From NCBI GenBank assembly GCA_018662005.1, contig JABJHA010000038.1, positions 52,728 through 116,727 on the forward strand: 64,000 nucleotides of DNA. Reading direction: 5' to 3'. Both the position numbers and the translations under genes were made by a program. Each line of letters starts with the position of its first letter. Position 1 is the first letter of the stretch. This document shows positions 17,255 through 27,120 of the stretch, in pieces. This DNA comes from Rhodospirillaceae bacterium. Its GTDB lineage: Bacteria; Pseudomonadota; Alphaproteobacteria; Rhodospirillales; JABHCV01. Under the pieces are notes generated by a model. That model searched no databases, was not told the origin of the DNA, and was given only the letters and a program-made list of their open reading frames with translations.

Positions 17255-18643
17255 ATGCGCGTTCTACTCGTCGTTTACGATAATGATTCATACACCCACC
17301 TGTTTCCCATGGGACTTGGATATATTGCCGCCGTTCTTGAGAAAGATGGCCACGATGTTGAGGTTTACAGCCAGGACTACCATCACTATCCGGATCCCCA
17401 TCTGACCCGGTATCTTGACGAACATAGCTTTGACGTCGTCGCCGTCAGCGTTATCGCAGGGTATTATCAGTACAGGAAGCTGCTCTCCATATCCGCTGCG
17501 ATCAACGCATCGAAACAGCGCCCAGTTTATATGCTCGGCGGATATGGCCCGACCCCTGCCCCGGAGTTTTTTATTAATAAAACCGGGGCCGATATCGTTG
17601 TCATGGGCGAAGGGGAAAACACCGCTGTCGCCCTGATGAAAGCGCTTGAAAACAAAACACCGCTTGCCGATGTCACCGGCATCGCCTTCAAGGATGGCTC
17701 AAAGGTAACTGAGAACCAACGCCGTCCCTTAATCGAGGACCTGGACAGCATTCCCTGGCCCGCCTATCACAAATTTCCCATCGAATATTACCGGCTCGAA
17801 AAAGAACCGCGTTCCCAAGCGACGGACTTTGGTATGCCGATGATGTCGGCCAGGGGTTGTACGTTCAAATGCACCTTCTGTTACCGCATGGATACGGGGT
17901 ATCGGGCCCGCGACCCGATCAATCTTTTGGATGAAGTTGAATTCCTGCATAAGGAATACGGCATTACCTATGTGTCCTTTCAGGACGACCTGTTGATGTC
18001 GTCGGTTTCTCATACGGAAAATGTTTGCCGGGAGTTCAAGAAACGCAACTTGCCGGTAAAATGGAACTGCAACGGGCGCCTGAACTATTGCTCCGTCGAA
18101 CTGGTCAAGATGATGAAGGACTCTGGTTGTGTCTTCATCAACTACGGTATCGAATCAATGGACGATCAGGTCCTGAAGAACATGAAAAAGGGCTTACGCA
18201 CCGACATGATCGTTAAGGGCATCGAGATGACCCTTGAGGCCGGTATCAGCCCCGGCCTGAACATGATGTTCGGTAATATCGGCGACACCCGTGAAACCCT
18301 GAAAAAGGCCGTCGACTTCCTGGTTAAGTATGATGACTTCGCGCAGATGCGCACCATCCGGCCGGTCACCCCCTATCCCGGTTCGCCCTTGTATTTTGAC
18401 GCCATCGACAAGGGCCTGATCAAGGACATCGAGGATTTCTACGAGAACAAGCACGTCAATTCAGACCTGCTGGCGGCCAACTTTACCGAGATGAGTGATG
18501 ATGAGGTGTATGAATGCCTGACCGAGGCCAACACCACGTTACTGAACAATTATCACGACATGGCTAAAAAGCAGGCGCTGGATCAGGTTACCAATCTTTA
18601 CAAGGATCGTCAGGTTGGCTTCCGGGGGTTCCGCCAGCTTTAA
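17255..18643 (+). CDS. B12-binding-domain radical SAM enzyme
   Basis: A 462-residue protein. Residues 1-150 form a Rossmann-like cobalamin-binding domain of the type seen in class B methylases (FPMGLGYIAAVLEKDGHDV, VYMLGGYGPT, VVMGEGENT). The radical SAM core carries C202-x3-C206-x2-C209 (ARGCTFKCTFCY). The later NYGIESMDDQVLKNMKKG and MFGNIGDTRET segments are standard for this superfamily. Known relatives methylate unreactive carbon or phosphorus centres or rearrange carbon skeletons. It has a good GGAGA ribosome site. It ends 1 base before a convergent methyltransferase. Substrate unknown; a sugar is likely. Confidence 0.88.
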   Translation: MRVLLVVYDNDSYTHLFPMGLGYIAAVLEKDGHDVEVYSQDYHHYPDPHLTRYLDEHSFDVVAVSVIAGYYQYRKLLSISAAINASKQRPVYMLGGYGPTPAPEFFINKTGADIVVMGEGENTAVALMKALENKTPLADVTGIAFKDGSKVTENQRRPLIEDLDSIPWPAYHKFPIEYYRLEKEPRSQATDFGMPMMSARGCTFKCTFCYRMDTGYRARDPINLLDEVEFLHKEYGITYVSFQDDLLMSSVSHTENVCREFKKRNLPVKWNCNGRLNYCSVELVKMMKDSGCVFINYGIESMDDQVLKNMKKGLRTDMIVKGIEMTLEAGISPGLNMMFGNIGDTRETLKKAVDFLVKYDDFAQMRTIRPVTPYPGSPLYFDAIDKGLIKDIEDFYENKHVNSDLLAANFTEMSDDEVYECLTEANTTLLNNYHDMAKKQALDQVTNLYKDRQVGFRGFRQL

Positions 18644-18644
18644 G

Positions 18645-19571
18645 TCATGGTTTCCTTGCGATGGCGATGAGAGTATCCGACCAGTTTTTCTGGCACAGAA
18701 AGTCTTTGTAAGCGGCGTCGAAGTCTTCTGTCGGGATATCATTGAAAATCTCGTGACCGCCGGGTTTGCCGTGACGCAACCAGTGTAAATGGTTGGCATA
18801 ACCAAAACGCTGGAATGGGGTGATGTCAATATCAGTGAAGCCCGCTTCCTGCAGGTAATGATCAATCGTTTCACGGGTATGAAGGATCAGGTGTTCGCTC
18901 CAGAAGCCGAAATCGTAAAACGCTTCCAGTTCCATTTGCTCAATCAGAAAATCCCTTGCATGGGGAATCTCAACAATAATAACGCCACCGCTCTTCAGCC
19001 GATCCCAGGCGTCCTTTAAATGGGTAAGCTGGTCTTCCAGATGTTCAAGAACATGAAATATGGTGACGACGTCAAAGGATTCTGCAAAATCAGAAAGAGA
19101 TGGTTTGACCTTCACCGCCTCACCAAGACGCTTTTCAATGTCGTTTATGCACTCGCGCCGCAATTCAACGCCGCTCACCTTTGAGGCAACACCAACGCAT
19201 TGATCCAGAAACAACCCGTGACCGGTGCCGAAATCGCAGATGGATCTGTTTTCAAGAAGTGATCGAAATTGATCAAGACGGCGTTCTTCATCTTCCAGCT
19301 TCTTCGACCGGATGACACCACTGTCAAGGGTATGAGAAAGATGTTCATCACCATCCAGATCGCCACCATCGCCGGATTCCGTATAGAACCGCTGATCGGG
19401 AATTTCACCCAGAAAGATAACCCGCGTTTGACGATCGACCAGAACCGGAATTTCCATGTCCCGGGTACGATGGTGAATAACCTCGATACAGTCGGGCGAC
19501 ACCAGATTGCATTCTACCAATGAGCGGTAAATTGAATTGGTCGCGTATAATTTATCCAGATCCGGTTTCAT
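18645..19571 (-). CDS. Class I SAM-dependent methyltransferase
   Basis: A 308-residue protein from the ATG at 19571 (GGAT upstream). An upstream ATG at 19715 would add 48 residues that look non-coding. The SAM-binding loop is CDFGTGHGLFLD (residues 112-123); VVTIFHVLEHLED and GGVIIVEIPHA are motifs II and III of the UbiG/UbiE-like fold. The first 80 residues are an extra domain (KLYATNSIYRSLVEC) that I do not recognise. It is convergent with the radical SAM gene and divergent from the TPR gene at 19771. It probably methylates a sugar O, N or C atom. Confidence 0.8.
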   Translation of the reverse strand: MKPDLDKLYATNSIYRSLVECNLVSPDCIEVIHHRTRDMEIPVLVDRQTRVIFLGEIPDQRFYTESGDGGDLDGDEHLSHTLDSGVIRSKKLEDEERRLDQFRSLLENRSICDFGTGHGLFLDQCVGVASKVSGVELRRECINDIEKRLGEAVKVKPSLSDFAESFDVVTIFHVLEHLEDQLTHLKDAWDRLKSGGVIIVEIPHARDFLIEQMELEAFYDFGFWSEHLILHTRETIDHYLQEAGFTDIDITPFQRFGYANHLHWLRHGKPGGHEIFNDIPTEDFDAAYKDFLCQKNWSDTLIAIARKP

Positions 19572-19770
19572 CTTATCCAACAGAAAAACTACCTTTATAT
19601 TTGAATTTATACTGCCCGTGGATGATATCGTCCATATGGCTGCAGCGATAGTTTCCAATGACAACGCATTATTAAGGAAAGGGATTATTAACTTGCTGCA
19701 CATTAAAGTCAGCACAGCTTATTGACTGGCTCGAGAACCAATGGAATGTGGTATAAAGGCTGCGGAAACC

Positions 19771-20265
19771 ATGGATAGCATTGAGCAAGAAATAACCCTG
19801 GGAAAAGTTGAAATCCAGGAGGCTAAATACCAACAAGCCTCAGAGCGATTTCAACGACTGCTGGGTGCGCACCCGGACAACCCGGAGATTATACATGGGC
19901 TCACCATCATTGCGACAAATTCCGATGATCTTGAAAGAGCCCTGGCCCTGGCCAACAAGGCGGTCCAGCTCGATGACAAAAATAGTGAATTCGCAAACAC
20001 CCTGAGCGTTGTTCGCTTCATGACGGGTGATAAAGGCGGTGCGATTGATGCACTGACCAAAATCGCTAACGACAATCCAGGCGACAAGGAAGCCCATATC
20101 AATTTGGCTGAAATGGCCGGTTCCGCCAACATGCCTGAAGCCGCCTACAATGCACTGGAACAATATTTGAACCATGCCGGAGCAGATGAACAGGTGCTCG
20201 ATATCATCGGACAAATATTCAACAATTTATTGGCAGATCAACCAGTACCGGAGCGTCCTGACTGA
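19771..20265 (+). CDS. Small TPR protein
   Basis: A 164-residue soluble protein from the ATG at 19771 (GCGGA upstream; an ATG at 19741 would add 10 residues). It consists of about four TPR-like helical hairpins (YQQASERFQRLLGAHPDNPE, ALALANKAVQLDDKNSEF, HINLAEMAGSANMPEAAY) and no catalytic domain. It lies 12 bases before a radical SAM gene whose C-terminus also looks TPR-like. It may serve as a docking partner for that enzyme. Confidence 0.75.
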   Translation: MDSIEQEITLGKVEIQEAKYQQASERFQRLLGAHPDNPEIIHGLTIIATNSDDLERALALANKAVQLDDKNSEFANTLSVVRFMTGDKGGAIDALTKIANDNPGDKEAHINLAEMAGSANMPEAAYNALEQYLNHAGADEQVLDIIGQIFNNLLADQPVPERPD

Positions 20266-20277
20266 CTGAGGCAAATT

Positions 20278-22335
20278 ATGACCTGGCTTTTAATAAATCC
20301 GACCAATCATTTTCTCAAAATGTTTCCCACCGGTATCGCCTATGTATCGGCTTCCCTTAAGGCGAACGGCGTTGCGGTCCAGACCCTGAATCTGGAATTC
20401 ATCCCTGAGGATCAAGTCTTCGACACCATTGATAAAACCCTGGCCGACAAGACCCTGAAAGTCGTCGGTTTGGGTGGCCTGTATTTTGAATTTGACCGAA
20501 TCCGCAGCATCATTGAACAAATTCGCCGGGTTCGCCCTGACATTACAGTGGTTGTTGGCAATGGTGTGGTCAGCAGCGATCCAAAGTTAATGCTGCCTGC
20601 GCTCGGTGCCCAAATCGGCGTTATCGGCGAAGGCGAGGAGACTGTGGTTGAATTGGCGCAAGCGCTGGAAAAGGCAACACCCCTTGAAAATATCGACGGC
20701 CTTGCGATCTTTGATGAATCCAAAAACGAGGTCACATTAACACAAGCCCGCAAGGCGATTATGGACATCGATTCCATTCCCATCCCCGATTACGAAGGCT
20801 TTGATATTGAGCGTTATCTGGATAGCCAGAACGTGGTCACCTATTACGGTTATTCCTATATGGATAATCCGCGTCCATCCCCCATATTGGCATCCCGCTC
20901 ATGCCCTTTCAAATGCACCTTCTGCTACCATTCCATAGGCACTTACCGAAAGCGCTCCATGGAAAACTTCTTTGCTGAAGTTGAGATGATGGTCAAAAAA
21001 TACAACGTCAATTCCCTGCTGATCTATGATGACCTGTTCGCTGTCAAGGCATCGCGACTGGTGGAATTTTGCGAACATATCGAAAAGTATGACCTCAAAT
21101 GGCAGGTTTCCATGCGGGTTCAAAGCATTGATGACGGCAAGATTGATACCAGGCTGCTCAGGCGCATGAAAGAAGCCGGATGTGTCTCCATCAATCTTGG
21201 GCTTGAGAGCGTCAATGAAAAAATTCTCGAAAGCATGGTCAAGAAGACGACAAAAAGGCAGGTCGAGACTGCCGTTCGGATGATTGCCGAAGCAGATTTG
21301 ACCATGCAGGGAAATTTCATTTTTGGCGATACAGTGGAAACAACAGACACGGCAAACGACACCCTGAACTGGTGGGTTCAACACAAGGAAGCCGCCATTC
21401 AGACCGATCCAATTTGGGTATTCCCTGGAACGCCTTTATTCCATCAGGCGCTTGCCGACGGGCACATCGCATCGACCGAAGAATACCTTAATCTGCCCAA
21501 CCCGGCATTCAATGTCAGTTCACTTGACGATAGCACTTTCAATCAGATGAAGAGCACGCTGGCAGAAATTCAAAATCACCTGAACCGTTTTCCGGGAACA
21601 CTGAGGGAATTGGAGAAGGGTGCAACGCATGAGGGCCAACAGGGTTACCACATTACCATACGGTGCCCGCATTGCGGTCATGACCACACTTTCCGTGATC
21701 ATGCAGCCTGGAACCGATTAATGTGCCGCACTTGCGGTGGTCTGTTCGATGTTCCAATCCACAGGCATTTGGGATGGAGTAATTATTCTGTTGAATCTCG
21801 CCGCCTTACCTCCAGGGCAACCAGGGCGTATTTCGATGGAAACTTCGGAAAAGCCTATATAGAAGCGCGCTCTGCCCTTTTTGATCATCCTTGCAACAAG
21901 GACGCTAATTTCATTGCAGGTACAATAGCCCTGAAAGCCGGTTTCCTAAATCCGGCGGCACGGTTTATCAGCGAGGCTATTCAACAAAAATCGGATCAGG
22001 GACACATATACAACAACTACGGCATCTGCTTGTTCGGAATCGGTGAAATCGAACTGGCGTTGCTGGTGTTTCGCCATGCCCAATTGCTTGAAGAGACCAT
22101 TGATGAGGCCGTGCACAACGAAGCCATGGCGCTTGAGGCGCTGGGGGGTGAGGAAATGAACCTGCAACTGGTCCATGCTCCGGGGCGTCCGCATCGTGAC
22201 ATCGGCAATTTGAAAATATCCGAACCGCCCGTCAATCTGGATGGCTCCACAGTTCCTGCCAAAGCACCTTTCCGGCCACGTTACGCGGCGATGGAGAAAC
22301 CCAGCCGACGGGACCCCATGACAGGAGCAGCCTGA
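20278..22335 (+). CDS. B12-type radical SAM enzyme with zinc ribbon and helical-repeat tail
   Basis: A 685-residue, at least four-part protein. Residues 1-150 are a cobalamin-binding-like domain (FPTGIAYVSASLKANGVAV, GVIGEGEET). The radical SAM core has C209-x3-C213-x2-C216 (SRSCPFKCTFCYHS). About residues 463-486 contain two CxxC knuckles (CPHCGHDH and CRTCGG), a probable zinc ribbon. About residues 515-645 are alpha-helical TPR-like repeats (AYIEARSALFDHPC, YNNYGICLFGIGE). Most relatives end near residue 450, so the ribbon and repeats are additions. It follows a small TPR gene by 12 bases. It may act on a protein-linked or carrier-linked substrate. Confidence 0.82.
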   Translation: MTWLLINPTNHFLKMFPTGIAYVSASLKANGVAVQTLNLEFIPEDQVFDTIDKTLADKTLKVVGLGGLYFEFDRIRSIIEQIRRVRPDITVVVGNGVVSSDPKLMLPALGAQIGVIGEGEETVVELAQALEKATPLENIDGLAIFDESKNEVTLTQARKAIMDIDSIPIPDYEGFDIERYLDSQNVVTYYGYSYMDNPRPSPILASRSCPFKCTFCYHSIGTYRKRSMENFFAEVEMMVKKYNVNSLLIYDDLFAVKASRLVEFCEHIEKYDLKWQVSMRVQSIDDGKIDTRLLRRMKEAGCVSINLGLESVNEKILESMVKKTTKRQVETAVRMIAEADLTMQGNFIFGDTVETTDTANDTLNWWVQHKEAAIQTDPIWVFPGTPLFHQALADGHIASTEEYLNLPNPAFNVSSLDDSTFNQMKSTLAEIQNHLNRFPGTLRELEKGATHEGQQGYHITIRCPHCGHDHTFRDHAAWNRLMCRTCGGLFDVPIHRHLGWSNYSVESRRLTSRATRAYFDGNFGKAYIEARSALFDHPCNKDANFIAGTIALKAGFLNPAARFISEAIQQKSDQGHIYNNYGICLFGIGEIELALLVFRHAQLLEETIDEAVHNEAMALEALGGEEMNLQLVHAPGRPHRDIGNLKISEPPVNLDGSTVPAKAPFRPRYAAMEKPSRRDPMTGAA

Positions 22336-22453
22336 ACCTGGCTTCCTACAGACAATCCGGACTATGGCCCAAGCCTGTGAAAACGTGATATTTTTTCTCT
22401 ATCACAGCTAAATTTGTCATGTGATAATTTATCTATAGGTGGAGAATACGGCG

Positions 22454-23632
22454 TTGCAAACCCTCGTGCTTGAAAAATGTAGCCTCTGCGACTCAGCTGA
22501 TCTGGACGTTATCGCCGATTTGCCGACATTACCGCTTGCCGGCATTTTTATGGAACACCGAAAGCCGGATGTGGTTAAGGGTTTCGATCAGGTCTTCAAC
22601 ATGTGCCGTGACTGCGGCCACATGCAGTTGGCCAATGTTCTCTCCCCACCAGCCCTTTATGGTGAAGGTTACGCCCATCGCTCGTCCGTATCGCATCTGT
22701 CAGCCGCTGCCAGCGACTTTTTCATCGACTACATCGGCAAACTGGCGCCAAGCCGGGTTTTTGATTGTATCCTGGAGATCGGCTGCAACGATTTTGTCTT
22801 GTTGGAAAAACTCTCAAAGATGGGGAAACAGGTTTTCGGCATTGACCCGATCTGGATTGATGAAACGCCCCAAACCCCCGAAAATGCCACCGTTATTGGC
22901 GGCTTTGTCGAGGATATTGATATCGGGGCCAGTCTGGGCTGCAAGCCGGACCTGATCGTTTCGACCCACAATCTGGAACATATTGTCGATCCGGTGGCCA
23001 TGCTCAGAAAATTACTTGATCTTGTTGCTGACGACGGCCTTCTCGTCATGGAAGTGCCGGATTCAGAAAGTCTGGTCAAAAACCGCCGTTTTGATCAGGT
23101 TTCCCACCAGCATATCCACTATCTGACTCTGGCCACGTTCTTGAAGTTGATCAAAGCGGCAGGGGGAAAATACGTCGACCATTCATACAACTACGCCAAC
23201 TGGGGCGGCTCGCTCAGCGTTGCCTTCACCCGCGACACCGGAAGTGACGAACAACTGGACATCGCAAGCCTAACCACCTTTGAAGTGAGCGCCGATTACC
23301 TTGGTTTTAAAGAACAGATGGCGCGATTCATGGATCAGGTCAGCCGCAGTGACCATCCTATGGTCGGCTATGGCGCCGGACAGATGTTGCCGGTGGTCGC
23401 TTATCATCTGGACAGTAATCTGGATTTTCTCGACTGCATTTACGACGATGATATGAACCGCAACGGCTTGTATTATCCTTTTATCAGCCCACAAATCACG
23501 CTTCCGGCGAAAGATTTATCTCTCGATGATCGAGGCGTCGTCATTACATCCCTTGACGGGGTGCGCGCCATTTCAAACAGGCTGCGCGATTTTTCCCCGC
23601 GTTTCATCTACGTGCCGATCTCTGTTTATTAG
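22454..23632 (+). CDS. Sugar C-methyltransferase-like protein with Zn-binding N-terminus
   Basis: About 392 residues. The start is uncertain: TTG at 22454 has GGAG at good distance, while a GTG at 22439 lies within that ribosome site. The N-terminus has CSLC and, 39 residues later, CRDC, a zinc site of the Methyltransf_13 type. The SAM-binding core follows (ILEIGCNDFVLLEKL), then a C-terminal domain with VGYGAGQMLPVV. This order matches NDP-deoxyhexose C-3 methyltransferases such as TylC3. It heads a five-gene plus-strand operon: methyltransferase, epimerase, GT9-like protein, radical SAM, Old Yellow Enzyme. A paralogue is at 50177. Confidence 0.8.
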   Translation: MQTLVLEKCSLCDSADLDVIADLPTLPLAGIFMEHRKPDVVKGFDQVFNMCRDCGHMQLANVLSPPALYGEGYAHRSSVSHLSAAASDFFIDYIGKLAPSRVFDCILEIGCNDFVLLEKLSKMGKQVFGIDPIWIDETPQTPENATVIGGFVEDIDIGASLGCKPDLIVSTHNLEHIVDPVAMLRKLLDLVADDGLLVMEVPDSESLVKNRRFDQVSHQHIHYLTLATFLKLIKAAGGKYVDHSYNYANWGGSLSVAFTRDTGSDEQLDIASLTTFEVSADYLGFKEQMARFMDQVSRSDHPMVGYGAGQMLPVVAYHLDSNLDFLDCIYDDDMNRNGLYYPFISPQITLPAKDLSLDDRGVVITSLDGVRAISNRLRDFSPRFIYVPISVY

Positions 23633-23643
23633 GGGGTTGAGAG

Positions 23644-24528
23644 GTGGCCAGTAGAATTCTTTTCATCGGTGGCACACGTTTTTTCGGCAAGCGCATCCTC
23701 GCCAACCTGATAGCTCACGGCCATGACGTCACCATGCTGACTCGCGGGGAGCAGCCAGCCCCTGACGAATTTGGCCACCTTGATCATATTTTGTGTGACC
23801 GTAAGGACTCTTCCGCGTTTGAAAATGCCCTGGACGGGCGCGATTTTGACGCTGTTATCGACAATGTCTGTTACCAACCGGCAGATGCCGAACAGGCTGT
23901 AAAAGTCCTTTCGGGTCGTTGTCAGCGCTATATTTTCACCAGTTCGGTGATGTGCGAACTGAACATTGATGGCCACGATGAGCGCCTATCCCAATATCAA
24001 CCGGGCGAACTTGACTACGCACGAAACAAGCAGGCGTGTGAGGAAATTTTCTTGAATGCCACGGGCTTCAAGTCCATTGTTTTCAGGCTGCAAAATGTTG
24101 TCGGAGAAGATGATTTTTCTGGAAAATCCGGCTTGCTAACCCATCACCTGCTTGGATCAGGCGGCAACCTGCGTCTGGTCGGCGACAAAGACGACCTTTA
24201 CCAACAAATCTATGCGGGTGATCTGGAGACGATCTATAACCTTGCTGTCGACCTGCCTGCGGAAAAGACAGCCCGCCGATACACAATTGGCGCTGCACCG
24301 ATAGCTGTCAGTGATTATGTAGCCATTCTGGCAGACGCCCTTGCCTTGAATGTTGAGCTCGAATGGATCAACAAAAGTGACGGGGCCGCCCTTCCTGTGG
24401 GTGTTCCCTACCCCATGAATGTCGCCTTTGATTGTTCGGCGCTGGCCCAGGATTTCAACTTCGCCTTTTCGGACTATGCAAAATTTCTCCCCCGTATTGC
24501 CCAGTGGTATAAGGCCGATCACTCATGA
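23644..24528 (+). CDS. NAD-dependent sugar epimerase/dehydratase-like protein
   Basis: A 294-residue extended SDR starting at GTG 23644. It has FIGGTRFFGKRI (cofactor loop, residues 6-17), VIDNVCYQPAD, the catalytic-region FTSSVM and YARNKQACE (YxxxK). The shape resembles the small epimerase subgroup related to chloroplast CSP41 proteins. It lies 11 bases after the C-methyltransferase gene and overlaps the next gene by four bases. A role on an NDP-sugar or sugar lactone is likely; the exact chemistry is not evident. Confidence 0.78.
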   Translation: MASRILFIGGTRFFGKRILANLIAHGHDVTMLTRGEQPAPDEFGHLDHILCDRKDSSAFENALDGRDFDAVIDNVCYQPADAEQAVKVLSGRCQRYIFTSSVMCELNIDGHDERLSQYQPGELDYARNKQACEEIFLNATGFKSIVFRLQNVVGEDDFSGKSGLLTHHLLGSGGNLRLVGDKDDLYQQIYAGDLETIYNLAVDLPAEKTARRYTIGAAPIAVSDYVAILADALALNVELEWINKSDGAALPVGVPYPMNVAFDCSALAQDFNFAFSDYAKFLPRIAQWYKADHS

Positions 24529-25385
24529 GCCGGTTTTCAAAAAAGAATGTGCTAATTTATGTGTCTTCCCACTTCGCCTCGGCTGAGGACGGGTTTGGTC
24601 TTGGTGACATCATTCGCTTGCTGGCGCTGAGCGCGAATTTTAAGGCCGCCACCATCGGCTGGTGTTCCCATCCCAGCCTGTTCGCGCTGGCCCGGCTCAG
24701 CGATCAAATTGACGATATGTTTGGCGAAGAAGACCTTTCACGCAGACTGTCAAAATTCGATGTTGTCCTTAATCTTGGTGACGCGCCGATTGCACGGGGC
24801 CTTGATGAAGTCATTCTGGCTGATTTGACAAGCGGTACCGGAACGTTGAAATCCCGGACATTCGATTTACCCGGCCTCGTCGCGGCCACCATCGGTATTG
24901 ACGCCACAGTTTCATGGCCGCTTGCTGGGACAAAACAGGAAAAACCGACCCACGATGTCGGCTTTAACATGCGTGTTCCGCAAACCTGGCGCATTAAGGA
25001 ATTGCCGGAAAATCACTGGAACGCCGTGGAAGCGGCCCTTGGGCCTTCGGTTTCCATTTCCAGACAGCCGCCTGATGGTGATCTGGAATCCTATATTTCA
25101 TGGATTAACAACTGCCGGGTACTGGTATCGGTTGTCGGGCTTGGCTGCCATCTCGCCATGACCCTTGGCAAACCGCTGCTGATACTGTCCGGTCCAACAG
25201 ATTTCAGCGAGGCGGGGGATTATAAGAAGGGCCGGGTCTTGTATCCGCTAAACCCATGTGAATTCCGCCCCTGCCACCAGCCAACCGGCGTTGACAATTG
25301 TGGTTGTATGGGTGCTTTCGATCCGGGCGCCATCGCCGCCAACATCATGGCCATGTTGACAAGCGTTAAGAAGCCCCCAAGATAG
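24525..25385 (+). CDS. GT9-like glycosyltransferase domain protein
   Basis: A 286-residue soluble protein similar to the heptosyltransferase-like GT9 fold. It has an N-terminal Rossmann half with GFGLGDIIRLLALS, a short linker and a C-terminal half with VSVVGLGCHLAMTLGKPLLI and LSGPTDFSEAG. It ends with a Cys-rich piece (CEFRPCHQPTG, NCGCMG) like the Cys clusters at the end of some ADP-heptose transferases. No TPR part is attached, unlike its relatives in this window. ATGA overlap with the epimerase and a 5-base gap to the radical SAM gene show it belongs to the operon. Donor and acceptor unknown. Confidence 0.65.
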   Translation: MSRFSKKNVLIYVSSHFASAEDGFGLGDIIRLLALSANFKAATIGWCSHPSLFALARLSDQIDDMFGEEDLSRRLSKFDVVLNLGDAPIARGLDEVILADLTSGTGTLKSRTFDLPGLVAATIGIDATVSWPLAGTKQEKPTHDVGFNMRVPQTWRIKELPENHWNAVEAALGPSVSISRQPPDGDLESYISWINNCRVLVSVVGLGCHLAMTLGKPLLILSGPTDFSEAGDYKKGRVLYPLNPCEFRPCHQPTGVDNCGCMGAFDPGAIAANIMAMLTSVKKPPR

Positions 25386-25390
25386 AAGGC

Positions 25391-27115
25391 ATGAGCACCG
25401 AAACAGCCGTCTACCTGGATTTTGTCACCTTCGAGCGATCCCTCAAGCCTGCGGACAGGGCGTTGCTGGAAAAGCGGCATCTGTTGTTTTCCTATCCGGT
25501 GCGTTCGGAAAACGAATTTGAAATGGCCGATTATCCGGTTTCACAGGGGTTGCTAATGGCGGCCTGCGGACAAGTCGGCTGCCAGGTTGATGGGGAGATG
25601 GCCCTGATCGCCAGCACCGGGGTTTCATTGCCCGAACAGGCTAAACAGGGCGTCACGCACGTGATCATTCACCCCATGATCAGCAGCATCGACGATCTGC
25701 CTGATCTTGTTGCAGCCTATCGTCAGCGCTATCCAGACGCCCTGATCGTCTTGCAGAATTCCGACCAGCATCAGCACGAAAAACTGATTGGCGGTCCGCA
25801 AAGCGATGAAATCTCCCATGAGCTGTTGAACCGGCTGCCGCAAGTCGACTGGGTGTTGCGGGGCTTTTCCGAACACGCCCTGATTTCCCTGCTGCTTGGT
25901 CTTCCGACACAAGCCGCCATGGGCCAGAATGGCCAAGGCAAGAACCTTTCAGCATTCTTCACGCTGGACTCCCTGCCACAGGATTTTGAAGCAGGCGGGC
26001 AAACCAGCAAAGGCCGCTCAATTCGTGTGCAACGATCACGCGGCTGCCTGTCCGGCTGCACCTATTGCATTGAAGGACAGGCAAACAAGAGCATCGAAAG
26101 CGAACGCTCGTGGGACGGGGTGCCGATTGAAAATTTCATAGACCGGCTTGAGCGGTTGGGTGAGAAAGGTTTTTTCTTCATCAATGTCATTGATTCCAGT
26201 TTCGAGGATCCGGGCAAAAGGGGGCTCGACGACTTAAGACGATTTTGTGGCCTGTTGATTGAACGTAAACTGAAATTCTCCTTCAAACTGCATTTGCGGG
26301 CCGAAAATATCGTCAAACTCTGCCCCGATGATCTGACATTAATGAAAAAGGCGGGTGTCGACGTTATCGTTTCAGGGCTTGAATCCGGTGAACAAACGGA
26401 ACTTGATTACTACCGAAAAATCGCCTCAACCGAGACAAACAGGCAAGCCTGTATCCAGTTGGAAGAGCAAAACTTTTTTTGCAATATCTTCGGCCACATG
26501 ATGTTTGCGCCGATGACGACAGTTGATATTTACCGCGAAAAAATTGCCTTCCTGCATTCCATCAACCGGTGTTGGGATTTCCTGAATATGACCAACCGTT
26601 TACTGGTTTTTTGGGGCACCCGTATTCACCAGCAAATCACTGAAGACGGGTTGGCCGAACGTCAATGCGTGAATCCCGGCTGGGTCGATTACCGTTTTAA
26701 GGATTTAATTGTCGGGCAAATCGACAAGCGGGTGAACGAGATGAAAAGGCAACATCCTGAATTTCTCGACCTTAACAATCTTATCTATGATTCAATGAAC
26801 CTTGAATCGCGGCTTCTCAATCCGGCAAATGCGCACTATCTGGATATGGCGGCGGAACGTTTTGATGTGTTTCGTGACCGCCTGAACAAACGCAAATCCC
26901 TGCTTAACGATCTCTACCGTGACGGCTTTCAAAAACTGGCAGGTGACCCTGACGGTGCCTTCCTGGAAGGATGCGACATTGCAAAGGAAGCAGAGTCTCA
27001 ACGCCAGGATATGGCGTCTTTGCTTAAATTCGCTGATGACCTTGAGGAGAAACCCGAAACGCTGTTTCTTCATACCTGGTTGTCTTCGGTCAACCGTTTC
27101 GGCGTTGGGGATTAA
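25391..27115 (+). CDS. Radical SAM enzyme with B12-binding-like N-terminus
   Basis: A 574-residue protein. The cluster motif is C219-x3-C223-x2-C226 (SRGCLSGCTYCIEG). The first 190 residues have the length and order of a cobalamin-binding domain (ITHVIIHP-like strands, QVDWVLRGFSEHALISLL) but are divergent. VSGLESGEQTELDYYRK and FGHMMFAPMTTVD follow in the core. The last 150 residues are helical and unassigned. It lies 5 bases after the GT9-like gene and 5 bases before an Old Yellow Enzyme, so the radical step and the flavin-dependent reduction are probably consecutive. Confidence 0.8.
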   Translation: MSTETAVYLDFVTFERSLKPADRALLEKRHLLFSYPVRSENEFEMADYPVSQGLLMAACGQVGCQVDGEMALIASTGVSLPEQAKQGVTHVIIHPMISSIDDLPDLVAAYRQRYPDALIVLQNSDQHQHEKLIGGPQSDEISHELLNRLPQVDWVLRGFSEHALISLLLGLPTQAAMGQNGQGKNLSAFFTLDSLPQDFEAGGQTSKGRSIRVQRSRGCLSGCTYCIEGQANKSIESERSWDGVPIENFIDRLERLGEKGFFFINVIDSSFEDPGKRGLDDLRRFCGLLIERKLKFSFKLHLRAENIVKLCPDDLTLMKKAGVDVIVSGLESGEQTELDYYRKIASTETNRQACIQLEEQNFFCNIFGHMMFAPMTTVDIYREKIAFLHSINRCWDFLNMTNRLLVFWGTRIHQQITEDGLAERQCVNPGWVDYRFKDLIVGQIDKRVNEMKRQHPEFLDLNNLIYDSMNLESRLLNPANAHYLDMAAERFDVFRDRLNKRKSLLNDLYRDGFQKLAGDPDGAFLEGCDIAKEAESQRQDMASLLKFADDLEEKPETLFLHTWLSSVNRFGVGD

Positions 27116-27120
27116 TCACC

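Noticed and set aside
17103..18643. RiPP cluster (precursor plus radical SAM)
   Set aside because: There is no recognition-domain protein, protease or exporter, and the neighbouring genes are for sugars; kept only as a weak possibility.
19572..19715. 48-residue N-terminal extension of the methyltransferase
   Set aside because: Composition looks non-coding, and the ATG at 19571 has a plausible ribosome site.
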